In this document: positions 20,903-33,174 of the stretch, piece after piece
Position numbering within the stretch: the first letter of the stretch is position 1
How the letters are laid out: every line of letters starts with the position of its first letter
DNA from: Puccinia triticina
Lineage: Eukaryota > Basidiomycota > Pucciniomycetes > Pucciniales > Pucciniaceae
Direction: 5' to 3'
Assembly: GCF_026914185.1 (NCBI RefSeq)
Contig: NC_070563.1
Coordinates: 3,617,001 to 3,681,000 of the forward strand
Length of the DNA stretch: 64,000 nucleotides
Notes under the pieces: model-generated
The model's database searches: none
Seen by the model: only the letters and a program-made list of their open reading frames with translations
Told to the model about the DNA's origin: nothing
Made by a program: the position numbers and the translations under genes

Positions 20903-23047
20903 TTAAACTAAATACTTTTCCCAAGATGTGCGTTCCTCCGCAGAGCCTTCGAACACAAAGTGAACTCTTTTGAGTTCATCATAGCCTTCGTCGACCGACG
21001 GCTCTTCGAGGTTCTTGGAATAGCTGGCGAAAGCCAAGGTGGGTAGCAACGGTCGGGACGCTTGGATGCAGGCGCGATAGACGTTGTTATGCTGGGCCAA
21101 TTCAACCGGCGCGGTGAAGAATACACATCGAATCGGACATCGCAACTTTTGGGCGGTTGAGATGTAGCTTGAGCGAGTTTGCTTGCTTGGATTGGTGTTG
21201 TCAACAACGCACGATCGTCCAGAATTGATGGATTCAATGGTTGCTTTGAGGCATCCGCCAAAGCTCTTGAGAGTATCTTGGTTCTTTGATGATCATACGT
21301 GCATTGCAACAATCCGGGACGTTTCCGAGGAAAAAGACGAACGCGTAATAGCAGTTAGTCGAAATACTACCACCACGTTCTAATTGGGTAAAATTAACAA
21401 ACCACATGACGATAACCACGAGGCATGAAATACCTCTGAAAGCAAGTAGTTTTGCCAACGCCAGGTGGGCCAACAAACAGAACTATTTCACAATGTGAAT
21501 GCTTTGGTGTAACATCATCTTCTAAAAGGGGACCTAGCGCCAACGGAGTGGTGGATGGATGCCATATTGGTTCTAATGTGTATGAATGAATCTAGGCGTG
21601 AATATAACACATTGAGTAGTATTGAGCCGAAAATACGATCCACGTACGATCATGGTCAAACTTGAGCGGATCAAACCCGCTAAGAACGAAATCCATCCGT
21701 TTTGGTTCGCCGCCAAACCATTCTTCTGGTGTGCTGCGTACTCCGGGGGGGGGGGGGGGGGGGGGGGGGGGCATGAGTATTACAAATCTTCACCGGCGTC
21801 GGGAAGATAGCTGTAAATACATGAATACTAACAAGAATGGGACACCAATGTTCAATGCCAATTTACGGTCGGTATCGTTCCAGTCCTTTGGAGATGAGTT
21901 TGTCGCTGGACGACCAGCGGCATCGCCAACAAAGAATGAATTCTCAAGGTCTGAGATCCCGCGAGGTTTGAAGCGGATGTCAGATGCTGCTCATTTGTTG
22001 ATGTTGACAGGATGACCATGAATTACTCGGTTTGATCCCACCATTCCAATGTGCGACAAACTCCTCCCACATCCCGGTTAATGGCTAATAGGAAAATGTA
22101 ATAGAAGGTTTGGCTATCGATCAATTCGGAGAAATCATGAGAAGCATAGTTGAAAAGTCTTGCTGGAGCAAACCTTGCGAAACTTGTCTTTTTCACGGGC
22201 GGCGAAGACCCGCAGGGGAACACTAAGCTTGAATCAAGCAGATAAGCTTGGTTGAGTGCTGGCACTGATCTTATCCTAGATTGATGGAGGACGAGAAGTG
22301 GGTGCCAGCCGAGTGGATCTCACCGTTCTAGCAAGCTGGATCAATTTCGATTCGAAGTCCTTGCGGTATTTCGGCGCTTTGAAGTTCTGGTTGCTCAGCA
22401 GGACAATCGCAAATCCATCTGCGTGGGCCTCTTGGAGCTTCTTCGGCACATTGCTCGCCCACAGTTTCCAATCATCTGCATTCGCCGGGAATTTCTTGCC
22501 AGACTTAACTTTAATCAATGTTCCATCCTAGAGTGAGAAAAATGAAAAAGATGAGGGTTTTTTTAATGATATAAAAATTTATGGAAAGCGTAGGACGTTA
22601 CAATATCGAAAGCAGCAATCTTTGTGCTCGGACTCGGATCACCGCAGATGCCATGCAAACAAGTATCCGCAATGGGCTCCAACCATTTCAGTTTCAGACC
22701 GGTCTTCAAGTTTTGAAATATAGGGGCTACATGACACGGGTAACGAGGCTTGATGTTAAATTCTCGTCGTGAACAGGTGAGAAGGTCGCCTTGATACGCG
22801 TCTACCGATGTTGATGCTCACCAGTCTTCTTTGAAACATGGTCACAATCGTCTTGAGATGTATTGGATAGGTTACGCTTGTGGCTCAGCCGAGCTGGTGT
22901 TTGATCATTTTGTGTCAAGAAATCACCATCAACGATCCCATATGCGTGATTTTTGACGAACAGACCAAGACGCGACGAATAAGATACCAAAGCGAGGATC
23001 CGGTCAGGCTCCAAATCGATACGAATGCATCCGAGTGTAGAAGACAT
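20903..23047 (-). CDS. PNKP: bifunctional polynucleotide 3'-phosphatase/5'-kinase
   Basis: Nine exons in consistent phase: 23047-22822, 22726-22602, 22527-22324, 22227-22174, 22084-22027, 21986-21833, 21733-21648, 21572-21403, 21283-20903 (485 residues). The phosphatase domain has DxDGT (FDI|DGTLI, about residues 115-122, catalytic Asp116 and Asp118), VLLSNQ (about 159-164), AAREKDKFRKP (194-204) and VGDAAGR (242-248). The kinase domain has the Walker A GPPGVGKT (337-344) and an RCPIRCVFFTAPVELA then QHNNVYRA block, ending in FVFEGSAEERTSW. The enzyme repairs 3'-phosphate and 5'-hydroxyl DNA ends in the nucleus. All catalytic motifs are present. Intron 5 is only 40 bp, intron 6 contains 27 consecutive Gs, and introns 4 and 8 use GTTTG donors. 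The N-terminal start is the least certain part. Confidence 0.9.
21745..21771. repeat. G27 homopolymer inside a PNKP intron
   Basis: Twenty-seven consecutive Gs on the plus strand (C27 in the transcript), lying between donor GTTAGT and acceptor ACGCAG of intron 6, close to the acceptor where a pyrimidine tract belongs. Confidence 0.95.
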
Positions 23048-23049
23048 GT

Positions 23050-23937
23050 AACTTGCAAGATTCTCTGGTATTCGCTTCCATGTCCACCAAGCGATGGACT
23101 CGACCTGCCGGAAGGATGCGAAATGGCACTATTGAGAAATTGACAGACCGTCCGACGCTGGAGAGAGCCCATACAACATTCATGCAGTTGAATTCTGAAA
23201 TCAGAACTGATTCCTGGAGTGTTGAGGCCGGGCCGGGCCGGGCTCCTGGCAATTGGCTAGATCCGACCCACATGTACACCACAGGAGCGATTGAGAGAAG
23301 TCGGGACGTTCCCAAAACAGTTGCGGGAATCACGCGTCCTAGCAACCGCTAGGACCGCCATGGAACGTTAAGGTTGTCTCGTTGGCTGCAGGACGCTTTT
23401 TAGACAGCATTTTTTCATTGACGTCTTTGTTGAGCGGGGGTTGCTAGGACGTCAAAGTCCCCTTGACGGAAGACTTGGCGTTAAGAGGACAGTGGCCTCA
23501 ACCCCGGTTCTTGGGATACCTGGGTTATCCTGACGCTTTCAACGACGTCCGGAGGTCATTTGCTGGAGCCATTGGGTTGCAAGGACAGCCTGCCCAAGCA
23601 TCCAAGCAACCCTTTGAGGACGCGGTCGTCAATAGGATGCTTGGGTTCCTGGGACGGCCCGAAAAAACATCAAAAAGACGTTTTCATTAACCAAAAATTC
23701 TCCTGAGTGAGTTCCCCCAACTTGGGCGTTGCTGGAACAGGATGGTCTGACCAACTGCTTCTGGACACTCAGGTTGCAGAAACATTTTTTTTTTGCTTTC
23801 CTATGCCCACCTGCAAAGATGCTTTGCCAAGTGAGCGTTCAAGAAGACAAGTTGATTTTGATTTTTTTTTTTTTTCTTTTTGCCTTTGATGTTTTTTTTT
23901 TGTGGAATGGTGGAAACAAACTGGTTTGCTTAGGTAT
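23050..23937. other. intergenic DNA, no gene seen
   Basis: Upstream of PNKP. At 23335-23640 several GGTTGC(T/A)AGGAC and inverse words recur, perhaps a decayed repeat. T-rich runs follow. Confidence 0.4.
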
Positions 23938-23940
23938 TAA

Positions 23941-24136
23941 GGGTGTTCAAAGTTGAAATCATAAAATTTTCAATGCATAAAATCATAAAATCATAAAACT
24001 TTCAAGTGATGATTTCATATGTACCATTCTAGAAATGTTGCTCTAATTTGAGTGCTTGGGTGCAACATATTTTTTCAGCTTAGAATTTTATGATTTTATG
24101 GTGTTATGATTTTAGGCAAGTCAACTTTGAACACCC
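23941..24136. mobile_element. Tourist-like MITE (PIF/Harbinger type)
   Basis: Inverted ends GGGTGTTCAAAGTTGA are flanked by TAA on both sides (23938-23940 and 24137-24139). The 196-bp interior is AT-rich with repeated ATAAAATCATAAAA words. Relatives: 14456-14589 and probably 12053-12207. Confidence 0.8.
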
Positions 24137-24177
24137 TAATTGATATCACAATTCCACCTCATAGGTATAGCCAATGT

Positions 24178-24275
24178 TGTGTAGTGTAACTGGCAAGAAG
24201 CCCCTCAAGGGTGCCTCCAGGGTAGGTCAGGCTGTGGGTTTGAGCCTGCGGGAGTTTCTTTTGCCAGTTGGCACC
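24178..24275 (+). repeat. tRNA-like, possible SINE head
   Basis: TAGTGTAACTGG (A-box-like) and GGGTTTGAGCCTGC (B-box-like) are about 50 bases apart, as in a polymerase III promoter. Stems are incomplete. Confidence 0.4.
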
Positions 24276-24279
24276 TGCA

Positions 24280-26990
24280 GGATCAATCCATTGTCAACAT
24301 TGTGGGCTCGATCTCTCAATGTGCTTCTAGAGCGCAGAGGGAAAGGTTGTCAAATAATACTTCTGATCTGTTGCGGTAAAAGTGTATGCATGGAGACAAG
24401 GACTGCGGAATGTATGCAAAATGAGATTCACCCTTTTGTTCTGGCCCGCGACACTCGAGTGAGAACCCCAGACTCGAGAAGAAATCCGACAAACTCACCG
24501 ACTATCCCGTATATCCCTCAATCCACTGCCGATCTCATCCCAACTGCTCAATTCTAGAATCACCGCCACCGCTTGTTTAGACATAAACGATTCAGGAGGA
24601 GCTCGGATTCAACTCAAGTGGAGGTATTGCCAAAACCCCTCTTTTCTCCCTTCTTCTCTCTTTCTCTCGTCTGATTTATCCTTGTTGATCTCTTTTCTTC
24701 CTCTCTCAGGCTTGCTGTTGTTTCTCTCTCCCTTCACAATCTTATCTGTGTTGAATTCTTGTCCTCCGTCCTCTTCTCTTTTATGCCTTCTGCCTCCATT
24801 CCACTTCCTTGTCACCTCAATCGACTCCTTTTGATACATATCTGTTCGCAACTTATGATTCCTCACATCCTATGGTCTGTATGTAGTGTTGGTCATGTCT
24901 CCTGTCCGTACTTGCCATGTTGACCTTGTTCCTTGCCGAGATTAGATAGAGAACTTTCCATATACCTCTTATCCTCTGATGTGCGCTATCTCTGCATGTG
25001 ACAGTCTTGTCTCTCTTGTGATATCTTGTTTGAGTGTTCCACCAAGTTCTTCCTTTCTTCTATGCATATTCACTACCAGTCCGAACCACAGCTTGATCAC
25101 TAGTACATAGCCATATAAGTCAGTCTAGTTACAAGCAATCAAGCACCATTGGTTTTTTCCTCATTTTATCCGCGCCTCCTTCCTGAGCCGATCTGGTGAG
25201 CTATCAACCCCTCACTGCCCTGTCTTGAGCTCTCTGGCTCATCTCTGTGTTTCCTCGTGCTCTGGTCTTCAGTCGAAATCCCAACAATCTGTCTATTGTT
25301 TGAGTCGTAGTGAGGACTAGAACATCTGAAGGTACTTTATGATTTCATTCTTTTATTTCATAATGTGTCTTGCTTATATTCTATTTCTCTTTTATTGTCA
25401 GTTATCTACTACTATTAGCTTTTGGTATCTGCTGCAATAAAGTGCTTGATCTCTAAATCTCACAAAGGTGTCAAATCAACATTGCTGGAGTGATTGGCAA
25501 ACAAAGGTGCAGAACCCTTGTTGGCCCAACAACGTTGGCGCGCCCGCCCCTCTTCGGCAGGATGCTGTTGAGACAACCAAAACCACGCCAACCAATACTT
25601 TTGTGGTAATTTCTCACCGCATCAGAACATTGTCCCCTGCGGAGGAAAGCAATGTTTGGGGTACGCAAAGGCAGAGTGTCAACAGAACATTGACCTGCTC
25701 CTGTGGTGTACAGCTTATAATGCTGATTCAAACCAGTGTATTTTTTTTTCTAGTGACAAAAGAAGATTGCATTGAACTCTTCTTTTTTTCACCGCAGTGC
25801 CTGTTTTTGATGTTTGCCATTGTACCTTTCAATTAATGTTGGTTGGAAGAGAAGAAAGAAAACCATTTCCAATGCAGGCATCTCAAGTTCAACATTCATT
25901 GGAGTGCACACAAGTGTGAGCTTAACACAAGGTCCCAGCCTCCTGCGGGCCGTGCAGCATTTGACTGGTTGCAAAGGAACTTAGACCGGAGGGAGGGACT
26001 TGTAATACTAAAACACTTTTCTCAAGTGAGCCTTCTTGGTTGCATGGTTTTGGTGGGAGTGAGATTCTCTCCCACACCGGGTCTGCACCTTATTCTGCAC
26101 AGATTCTTTCTAGGTTCTCAGCATACGTCTACATGTTCTTGATGTTTGTGGGGTTTTTTACTGTAAAATCTTGTTTGCATCTATTCATTTTTTTCATTGC
26201 AGTTCAAGATCATTTTGAACTTTGATTCTGCCTGTGCCTCACGTGACCAGGACCAAGCGCAGTCCCATCACTTCTTGTTATTGAGTTTCAAAAATGAAGG
26301 AGTGAAGCTAAGAAAATACTGAAAAATCACAAGCATGGTAAGCATTCAGAAAAACAAAACTACAAAGAGGTATGATGAGTGGCAATATAGAAGCCAGGAG
26401 AGAAAGAATGGTGTGCATATCACGTCCAGTTCACATGAGTTTGGTGTTCTAGTACATAAGCCTCTCTGGTGAGACTGGGCTGTCACCCAGACCCACTCAC
26501 CACAAGTGGCTTAGTTAAGCTCAACACAAGTGCACTTCCTTTTTTCAGTGTACAGTGGGTGTGGTCCACTGTCCCATGATCACCATGGGAAGAGCTAGTG
26601 GACCCAAGAATTGCTGTCTTGCCAGGGGAAATTGCCAGTAGTGACAGTATTATTTCCCTCCCAAATAATAAAAAGGACTGGCAGAAATAATAGTTCCAAC
26701 CAGCCGGATCTATAGCCCTTGTCCTTAATATTACGTCCTAAACCAGCTGTACACGGAAGCTTTGACAAGAGAGATGCAGCATTGGAAGACATGAAGAAAG
26801 TCGGATTCAAGAAGAGAACTAGCCACAAATTGGCGCAGAAGAAAAAGAATGTTCACAAAAACAAAGGAAAATGGACTATGGTCCTTGGTAGATGTAAGGC
26901 GGTCAATCTAGATAACTTTGGAACAGGGTTTGAGCAATTATGTAGATGCTGAGAGGAGATTGATTGATAGAAATGTGGACTCATCCACTG
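24280..26990. other. intergenic DNA, no gene seen
   Basis: 24600-25470 is pyrimidine-rich with a TATAAG word and an AATAAA signal near 25437, which is LTR-like, but I could not find matching ends. The rest is unrecognised. Confidence 0.4.
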
Positions 26991-27002
26991 GAGTTTTACA
27001 GA

Positions 27003-30000
27003 TTAGAGGGGATGTACTTGAGCGCCTTTTGATCGGGGGAATATGAGCTTTTTGATATTGTCTATCCATCTCCTCATGAACGGGGGTAGACGCGATTGCT
27101 TGCCGATTATCTTGTCCGCCGCTGCCAACACTGCAGCTTCGCCGAAGGGCTCGTGAGCGAGCTGAGGGGGCGGTTTGGCGTGTCTCCGGACGCCCTTGAT
27201 TACGTCGAGCATCCCCGGAATGTCGTCCTGGAGGTATTTCTCCAGTATTCCCACTTTTCCTCCCAGCAATTGATTCAGCGTTACTTGATTCTTAAACCCA
27301 CCAAAATTTGAGAAAATCAGTTGAGCGGCTTCGTTCAGATTGGCCTGATCTGTGACTGGCATGTTTTCCCATGGAGTACCCTTCAGGCGTGCATCACCCT
27401 CCACCAAAGGTTTTCGCTTTAATTCAGCTAATCGTTCATCAATGGGGGGAAATCCTTTGTCTTCTAAGGTGAGCACTTTGGAGATCCAATGAATTAATCA
27501 CAATGATTGAAAAATGATTTCGGGGCAGTTATCAGTGAATGGATGGCAAGTGGTGTTATTGGTGGAGCAAAATGACATTTACATACTTTTGGGTGGGGAG
27601 GACGATATTTCAGTTTCACTGAAAAATTTATCCAGTGGCGATTTGTGGACAACTGTCTCTTGGGGAACTACGTCATAATGAGCCTCTACGTAGGCTTTTG
27701 CTGCGAGTCTTTCTCTATCATTTATGCTTGCATGGGTTAGCCATTGGCGGGGCTGGTAGGTCTTTGCGGCTTCATCGAATTTCAATGCTCCGGGTTGTTC
27801 GAATGCGTCCTTTGTGAGATACAAGGACCTGGCATGGTTGTCGAATGCCTCCATATATGATTCGGCCAAAAGAGATGCGCCTTGCGTTTCGACCTTCTCG
27901 ATTGAAGGTTTTAGCACACGAGCGGCCGCCTCCTGCTTAAGTTTGGAAATCAAAAGTTGGGTGAATTCTTCCTGTGTTCCCAGGGCTTCCACAAACTCGG
28001 TCTTCTTTATCGCACCGGTTTGAAGAAGATGTAATTGGGACGTTAATCTGGTTCGAGTTGGTTCATCAATCAGGTTTCTTTTAAATAACTGCTGGACATA
28101 TACCTGGGTGGCATAAGTGGGATCGGGTTCTTCAAGAGTATGAAAGATCTTTGCAGGATTTTGGCGTGTCAATCGTTGGAAGTCGGCTTCTCCCATCTTC
28201 TCGATGTAATTCGCTATTAGTGGCTTCATAGTGGCATCATTCTCCACGGCCTCCTGCATGTGGAGCCTCGCCATCTCTCTGATATTCTTCTGGGCACCTG
28301 TTCGTACCTCACTCAAGACTTCTTCAAATCCTTGAATCAGAGAGTAGCGGTATAGCTCCTTGGTCAGGTCGAGTTCTGCAGGCAGTGTATGCATTACTTC
28401 TTCAGCTGTCGAGAAAATCGGCTTCGCAAGGCCCACGGATTTTTCTGGGTTCACCTGGATCGATCGAGCTGCAGCAAACTTCTGGGGGTTGATAGCTGGT
28501 GCCTTGAAGTATTCAGCCAGAGGTTTCTCGAGCTTCAAATTGAGACGTTCGAGACTCTTGACGGCTGCATCTGATTCTCGCGTGAGCTCTGGAAGATTCT
28601 GTTTTTTCATCCTTTTCATAGCTTTGGTCACGTCTTCCATAATTTGGGTGTTTACCCGGGGTTCTCCAAGGCTTTCCAACTTCGCCAAAGCGGTTTTAGC
28701 TTTTGTAAGCGGGTCATCATTTTTCACCAACAGCCTTAAATCTTCGAGATACCCGACATAATCTTCTTTGGTGACGACCCGCGCTCCATCCGTAGGATGA
28801 GAAACTGTCCTCGCCTTCATTTCCTGGTCAAGCAGTTCGCCAAAGTTTTCAGGGGTAAACTCCTTGCCATTGCCCAAACTGTACCCGTACTTTTCATCAT
28901 CAAAGGCCCTGGCGATATCGAGTTTGAATCGATCTAGGGAACACAGGGAGTGGCACAGGTGCGCAAGCCAGCAAATCAAAAGATGGGGATTTGGTGATGA
29001 GCTATATTGAGTCACAAGATTTTAAAAAGGCGATTAACCAACCAAAGTCTGCTTTCTCCTTATGGCTCGGCGGACGACGCGGATTTTCCTTTAGTGTAGG
29101 ACGTGGTCAGCGACGAAATCCCCACTTGGTCAAAGATAAAGTGGTCACTTACAACACGGAGGCGGAACCGATCTTGTAACCGAGATAATCTATGTCAAAG
29201 CAGACGAATCCAATGAGGGGGGGAGAGAGAGGTGGGTTCAGTTCAAGCAATGAGACAAGCCTCAGGAGTAAATCTGCTTTTATGTAGCAGCTTACAGCGG
29301 ACGCTTGGGCAATGTGGCCTCTAGCTCTGGCGCCTCAAGTGCTTTAGTCTGCCGCGTGTTCGGAAATGTTCCTTTCACTTCTTTGGAGGTCGAACCCTGG
29401 GGTGACACGATTGGTTTGGGGTTGTGATTAGCAAGTCTTTTTGTGGAGAAGCCAATTATTCCACCGTTGAATAATGAATTATACCCACCACCTTGGTCTA
29501 CATCAAATAGAAACAAAGCTCAATAATTGATCCCATAGGAAGAAACACCTCCAGGCAGAATCAGCACTTACAAAACGCTTCTTGAATGCATTTCCCCATT
29601 TCCTGAATTAACCGCCCATGGGATAATTAGTTGATTGGATGCGGGCCCTACGCAGTTGGAGAAATTTCCATGGGACACATACCTCATAAAGACACGAAGC
29701 CTTTGTTCGTATTTTTCTATTTTTGGTGCCTGAAGAGCATCGTGTTAGACCATGCTTTGGAAGCACCGCGCCATAGCAATCCCAAAACTCACGAGTTGCC
29801 TCCAAAACCGGTACACAACTAGTATATCTTGCATCTGCAAACGGATGTTGTCAGTTTAGTTTGGAACACAGGGGTTTGGCCGGTTTGTGTTGCTCAAAAA
29901 GCAATGAAGATTTCTTACATCCAATGCCGCTTTTGTCTCAGGAGAAGCGTGGAGAGGCGAATGTTGGTATTTGGGCGGGAAAGCATCTCCAGCAGGAGTG

Positions 30001-30620
30001 TTCGATGGGTGTGGTCCTTTGATGTCGGGGGGTTCAGTCTTGGGGGGTTCAGTCTTGGGGGGTTCAGTCTTGGGGGGTTCAGTCTTGGGGGGTGCAGTCT
30101 TGACAGTATTGGGGGGTTGAAATGGCGAGGTGTCTTTGTCTTGTTCGTGAGGACCCGTGCGATCCCCTGCCCGGAGTTCTTGAGCAGCGGGCAGCTTCTC
30201 CGGGGAAGTCCCGGTTCCGGAAGTAACGGTGTTGGAGGAGCCCTTGGGCAGGGATTGCTCCTTCGTAAGCAGTGATTGCTCCTTAGTAATCGCTGATTGA
30301 TCCTTAGTAAGCGGAGTCAGCTCCGGGAGCGAGGCCGGATTGCCCGGGAGATCGAAGCGGGTGTTGGCGCCGAGTGTGGACAGCTTCAGACCGTCGACCC
30401 GGTCGCCTGTGTTGACCAAGCTGGTGACGACTTCGACAGAGTTTCCTGATCTGAGGCCAGCCGATGTACCTTCTGCCGCCTTGATACCCTCAGCAAAATG
30501 GCCTGCAGTCACCATTCGGCGGTGGAGGCGGCCGACTGGAAGCGAGCGAAAGCTCGGAAGTATCAGATAGAAAAAAAACAGAATCCGGACCAGGGCCCCG
30601 GGTGGGGTTGAGGGTCGCAT
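27003..30620 (-). CDS. large predicted secreted protein with peptide repeats
   Basis: Exon 1 (30620-29919) starts with a signal peptide, MRPSTPPGALVRILFFFYL then ILPSFRSLP. It carries three TKEQSLL-like octapeptides and four to five KTEPP pentapeptides before a GTAAGA donor. Likely small exons are 29834-29793, 29729-29683, 29602-29572, 29497-29296 and 29189-29153, all with good GT/AG signals and one with a CTAAC branch site. The main exons are 28933-27587 and 27475-27003, joined in phase by a 111-bp intron. They encode a helical, charged, cysteine-poor region with no domain I recognise. Phases do not agree between 29572 and 29497, nor between 29153 and 28933, so either small exons are missing from this model or the allele carries frameshifts. 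Total would be about 950 residues. Candidate secreted effector or cell-surface protein; function unknown. Confidence 0.55.
30025..30105 (-). repeat. 15-bp tandem repeat coding for KTEPP
   Basis: Unit GGTTCAGTCTTGGGG on the plus strand, about five copies with the last one diverged (GGTGCAGTC), in frame in exon 1 of the secreted protein gene. Confidence 0.9.
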
Positions 30621-31749
30621 GGTAGGATGTGCACGGCCAAAAAATCCAGGACAGAGTAAGAATGGCGCGGGGAAAAATGTGTGGAGAGCACGATGTTCGG
30701 TTCTGGGAAATGCCAGTGGACCCCCCCCCCCCCCCAACCTGGTCTTGTTGTCAAGATGGGACTCATACAGCGCTGATGGATCAAGTGTGACAGAAACATA
30801 TTCCATATCATGGAAATTCCGCAGGGAATTGGGAAACGGTCGTCGGCCTGAAACAGCCGTCATAGAGAGGCTCCCGGTTGGGATGGAATTCAGCGGATTT
30901 TGCAGTATGTCGGCCAGGTCAATGAGGGCGTTGTCCGATGGGCGTGGTCCCCCGCAGCTCTCCTTTCTGACCGCAGGAGGGACGGATGCTTCTCGTTGCT
31001 GCTAGCCCAGCGTCAAGGCGAGCGACGGGTGCAAGGATACATACATCATGCCCCCACATCACTACGACGCAGGGCTGGGCGTGTTGCCTGTACTTCGCGA
31101 ATGAGGCAAGTGTTGTGTACTGTGCCAAAAGAGCAGACGACCACCTGGTTTACCTCCCGGGACTGGGGGTGCAGAGCACCCCGATGCGAACCATCTCCCA
31201 TCCCCTTCGCGCGAGGGCGCTTCGCGCCAGCCCAGGGCCCCCGAAGCGAGGGACTTGTGATAAGTCAGATGACGACAGGGAGCGGCGTGCTCGCCGGGGC
31301 GTCGCCATCGGAAGCTGCCATGCTTTTGGATCGTCCGGAGCCGGCCCAGAAGAAGCACCCCGGGCCCGGCTCTGAGCACGCCAAAGCGACCGCCGAGCAG
31401 AGGGCCGCTGGAGCCCGCTTGCGGATCCGCGCTTCAGTCTGATGCGTGCATCTGGAGAAAGGGAACCAACGGCGGGGCGTCGGACGCTGCACACCTCCCC
31501 CTCCCCCCCAGAAAAAGGACGACGCATTGCACGCCCACTCAGAGCGTGTGTGGGGTACCGGAAAACACCACGTCCGTCCATGAAGCCCCACCGTCGTCGA
31601 CGAGCGTACACATAAGCGGAAAAATGATACGACATGGGGGTAAATAAAGACACAAGGACAAAGCTACATGCTCGCACACATACGCAAGAGAGAGAGAGAA
31701 GGATGGCGGAGGGGGAGGGAGGGAGGGACACAGACGGGGAGGTTCACTT
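30621..31749. other. intergenic, GC-rich, no gene supported
   Basis: Long frames on both strands here look like base-composition artefacts. It contains a C14-like run at about 30721-30735 and a copy of the CTCCCGGG..CATCTCCCAT repeat (31155-31206) shared with 20404-20467. 31440-31740 is the 3' flank of the duplicated gene tail below. Confidence 0.4.
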
Positions 31750-31836
31750 TTAAGAGAGGGCAGCAATACTGGAGGCCGGCCTTCTAAGGCCGCCAACCAG
31801 GGCGTGAAAGGAGGCCTTGCTAGCCCTGCTCCTGTG

Positions 31837-31839
<3 letters not shown>
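31750..31839 (-). pseudogene. duplicated C-terminal tail of the 40.6-kb gene, distal half
   Basis: The minus strand reads KASFHALVGGLRRPASSIAA LS and stop, against KASFQALFGGLRRSSSSIAA at the end of the gene at 40574-44660. A LINE is inserted immediately upstream; the other half is at 39243-39304. No start codon or upstream exons are attached. Confidence 0.8.
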
Positions 31840-31871
<32 letters not shown>

Positions 31872-33174
31872 TGCTTATTGATTTGACATTGCGCACTTTA
31901 GTAAATGCTAGTAAAGTAGATACATGCGATGATGTTTAGAATATAGTACGTGATTGAATAAAACCGGTTATTTTTAACGTTGAATGTGGAAAGTTTTGTC
32001 CGAGTGATTTTTGAGAGAGAAAAAAAGAGAACAAAAGCGCCCAAAGAAAGTGACAAAATGAAAATCCATCTCTTTTATTGAGTCTGAAACTTCACAAGAA
32101 TCGTGCCCAGCCAACTTCCGTCACGGCTGCGGCCCAGACAGCGCGTGTTATGTGGTTGCTCAAGCCACACACCCTGATGATGTAAGCGGGCAGGAAGTTG
32201 ACCGAACCCGACCCCCGCTAGGATCCAGCTCAATCTAACCCACCGAATACATGCTAAATTAGGAAAAGAACATAAAACAACTGTAAGTAATTTGGAAACT
32301 TTTTACAATACTGATAACTCTTCATCTTCTTTTTTAATTATCTTCTTCTTCAACGTAGGTTTTGATATTCTTGAATCAACTGGTTTTGATGATAAATCTT
32401 GAAAGTAACTCAAATGACAATGGATTATTGAGTAGGTTCTTGAGAGAATTTGGATTTATTTTGATCTTGCAGGATATTAATTTTGATTTAAATCTTCTTC
32501 GTTGTTCTTGATACTTCTTGCAATCGATCAGAAAGTGTTTAACCGTTTCCGGAGATTGGCAGAAGTCGCAGTTTGGTGATTTGATTTTGTCGATGTGATA
32601 AAGAAAGTCGTTAAGGGGGGAGTGACCCAATCGAAGTTGGTATATTGTTGAGCTTAAACCCCTCTCAAGTCGGTTTAGTGATTCAAAAATTTTAGTTGGT
32701 AAGTTGGTAAGAGAAATACTGTTTCGAATAATTGGTTTCTTCCTTTTGGCGAATTGAAATTTTGATCGAATTATCTGTTGAATATTTGAAAGTGTTCGGG
32801 ATTGCTGGTCAAGATTGAAATATATATTTCCTTTGGTAGCTTCCTTAGCGAGTTGATCGACTTTCTCATTCTCCGGGATGCCAACATGCGCTGGACACCA
32901 AAGAAGTGAAATCAAGAAGCCGAAAAGCTGCAAGGATTCCATTTTGTTGAAAATCTGATTGAAAACATGCTGGTTTGAACACGGTCGAGGTGGTTTGGCG
33001 ATGACTTGAAGCACTGCTTGATTATCGGAAAAAATATTGATCTGATTCGAAAACGGTAGATTGTTTTTCAAAAATTCATTCTTGACGATATCAAGACCGA
33101 TGTTGACCGCTTGTACTTCTGCTTCAAAGGCTGACGCTTTGTGGGCATCGTTGATTCGGCAAGCAAACACCAGG

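Noticed and set aside
22023..22265. A frameshift in PNKP after KDKFRK
   Set aside because: An apparent alternative frame (FAPARLFNY) looked like a shift, but a GTTTGC...CTATTAG intron restores KFRK-PLTGMWEEF, the conserved motif.
24600..25470. Solo LTR
   Set aside because: Pyrimidine richness, a TATA-like word and AATAAA fit, but I found no inverted ends or target duplication.
30900..31731. Overlapping long frames around 31 kb
   Set aside because: GC-rich composition opens frames on both strands; none has a start context, introns or a known motif.
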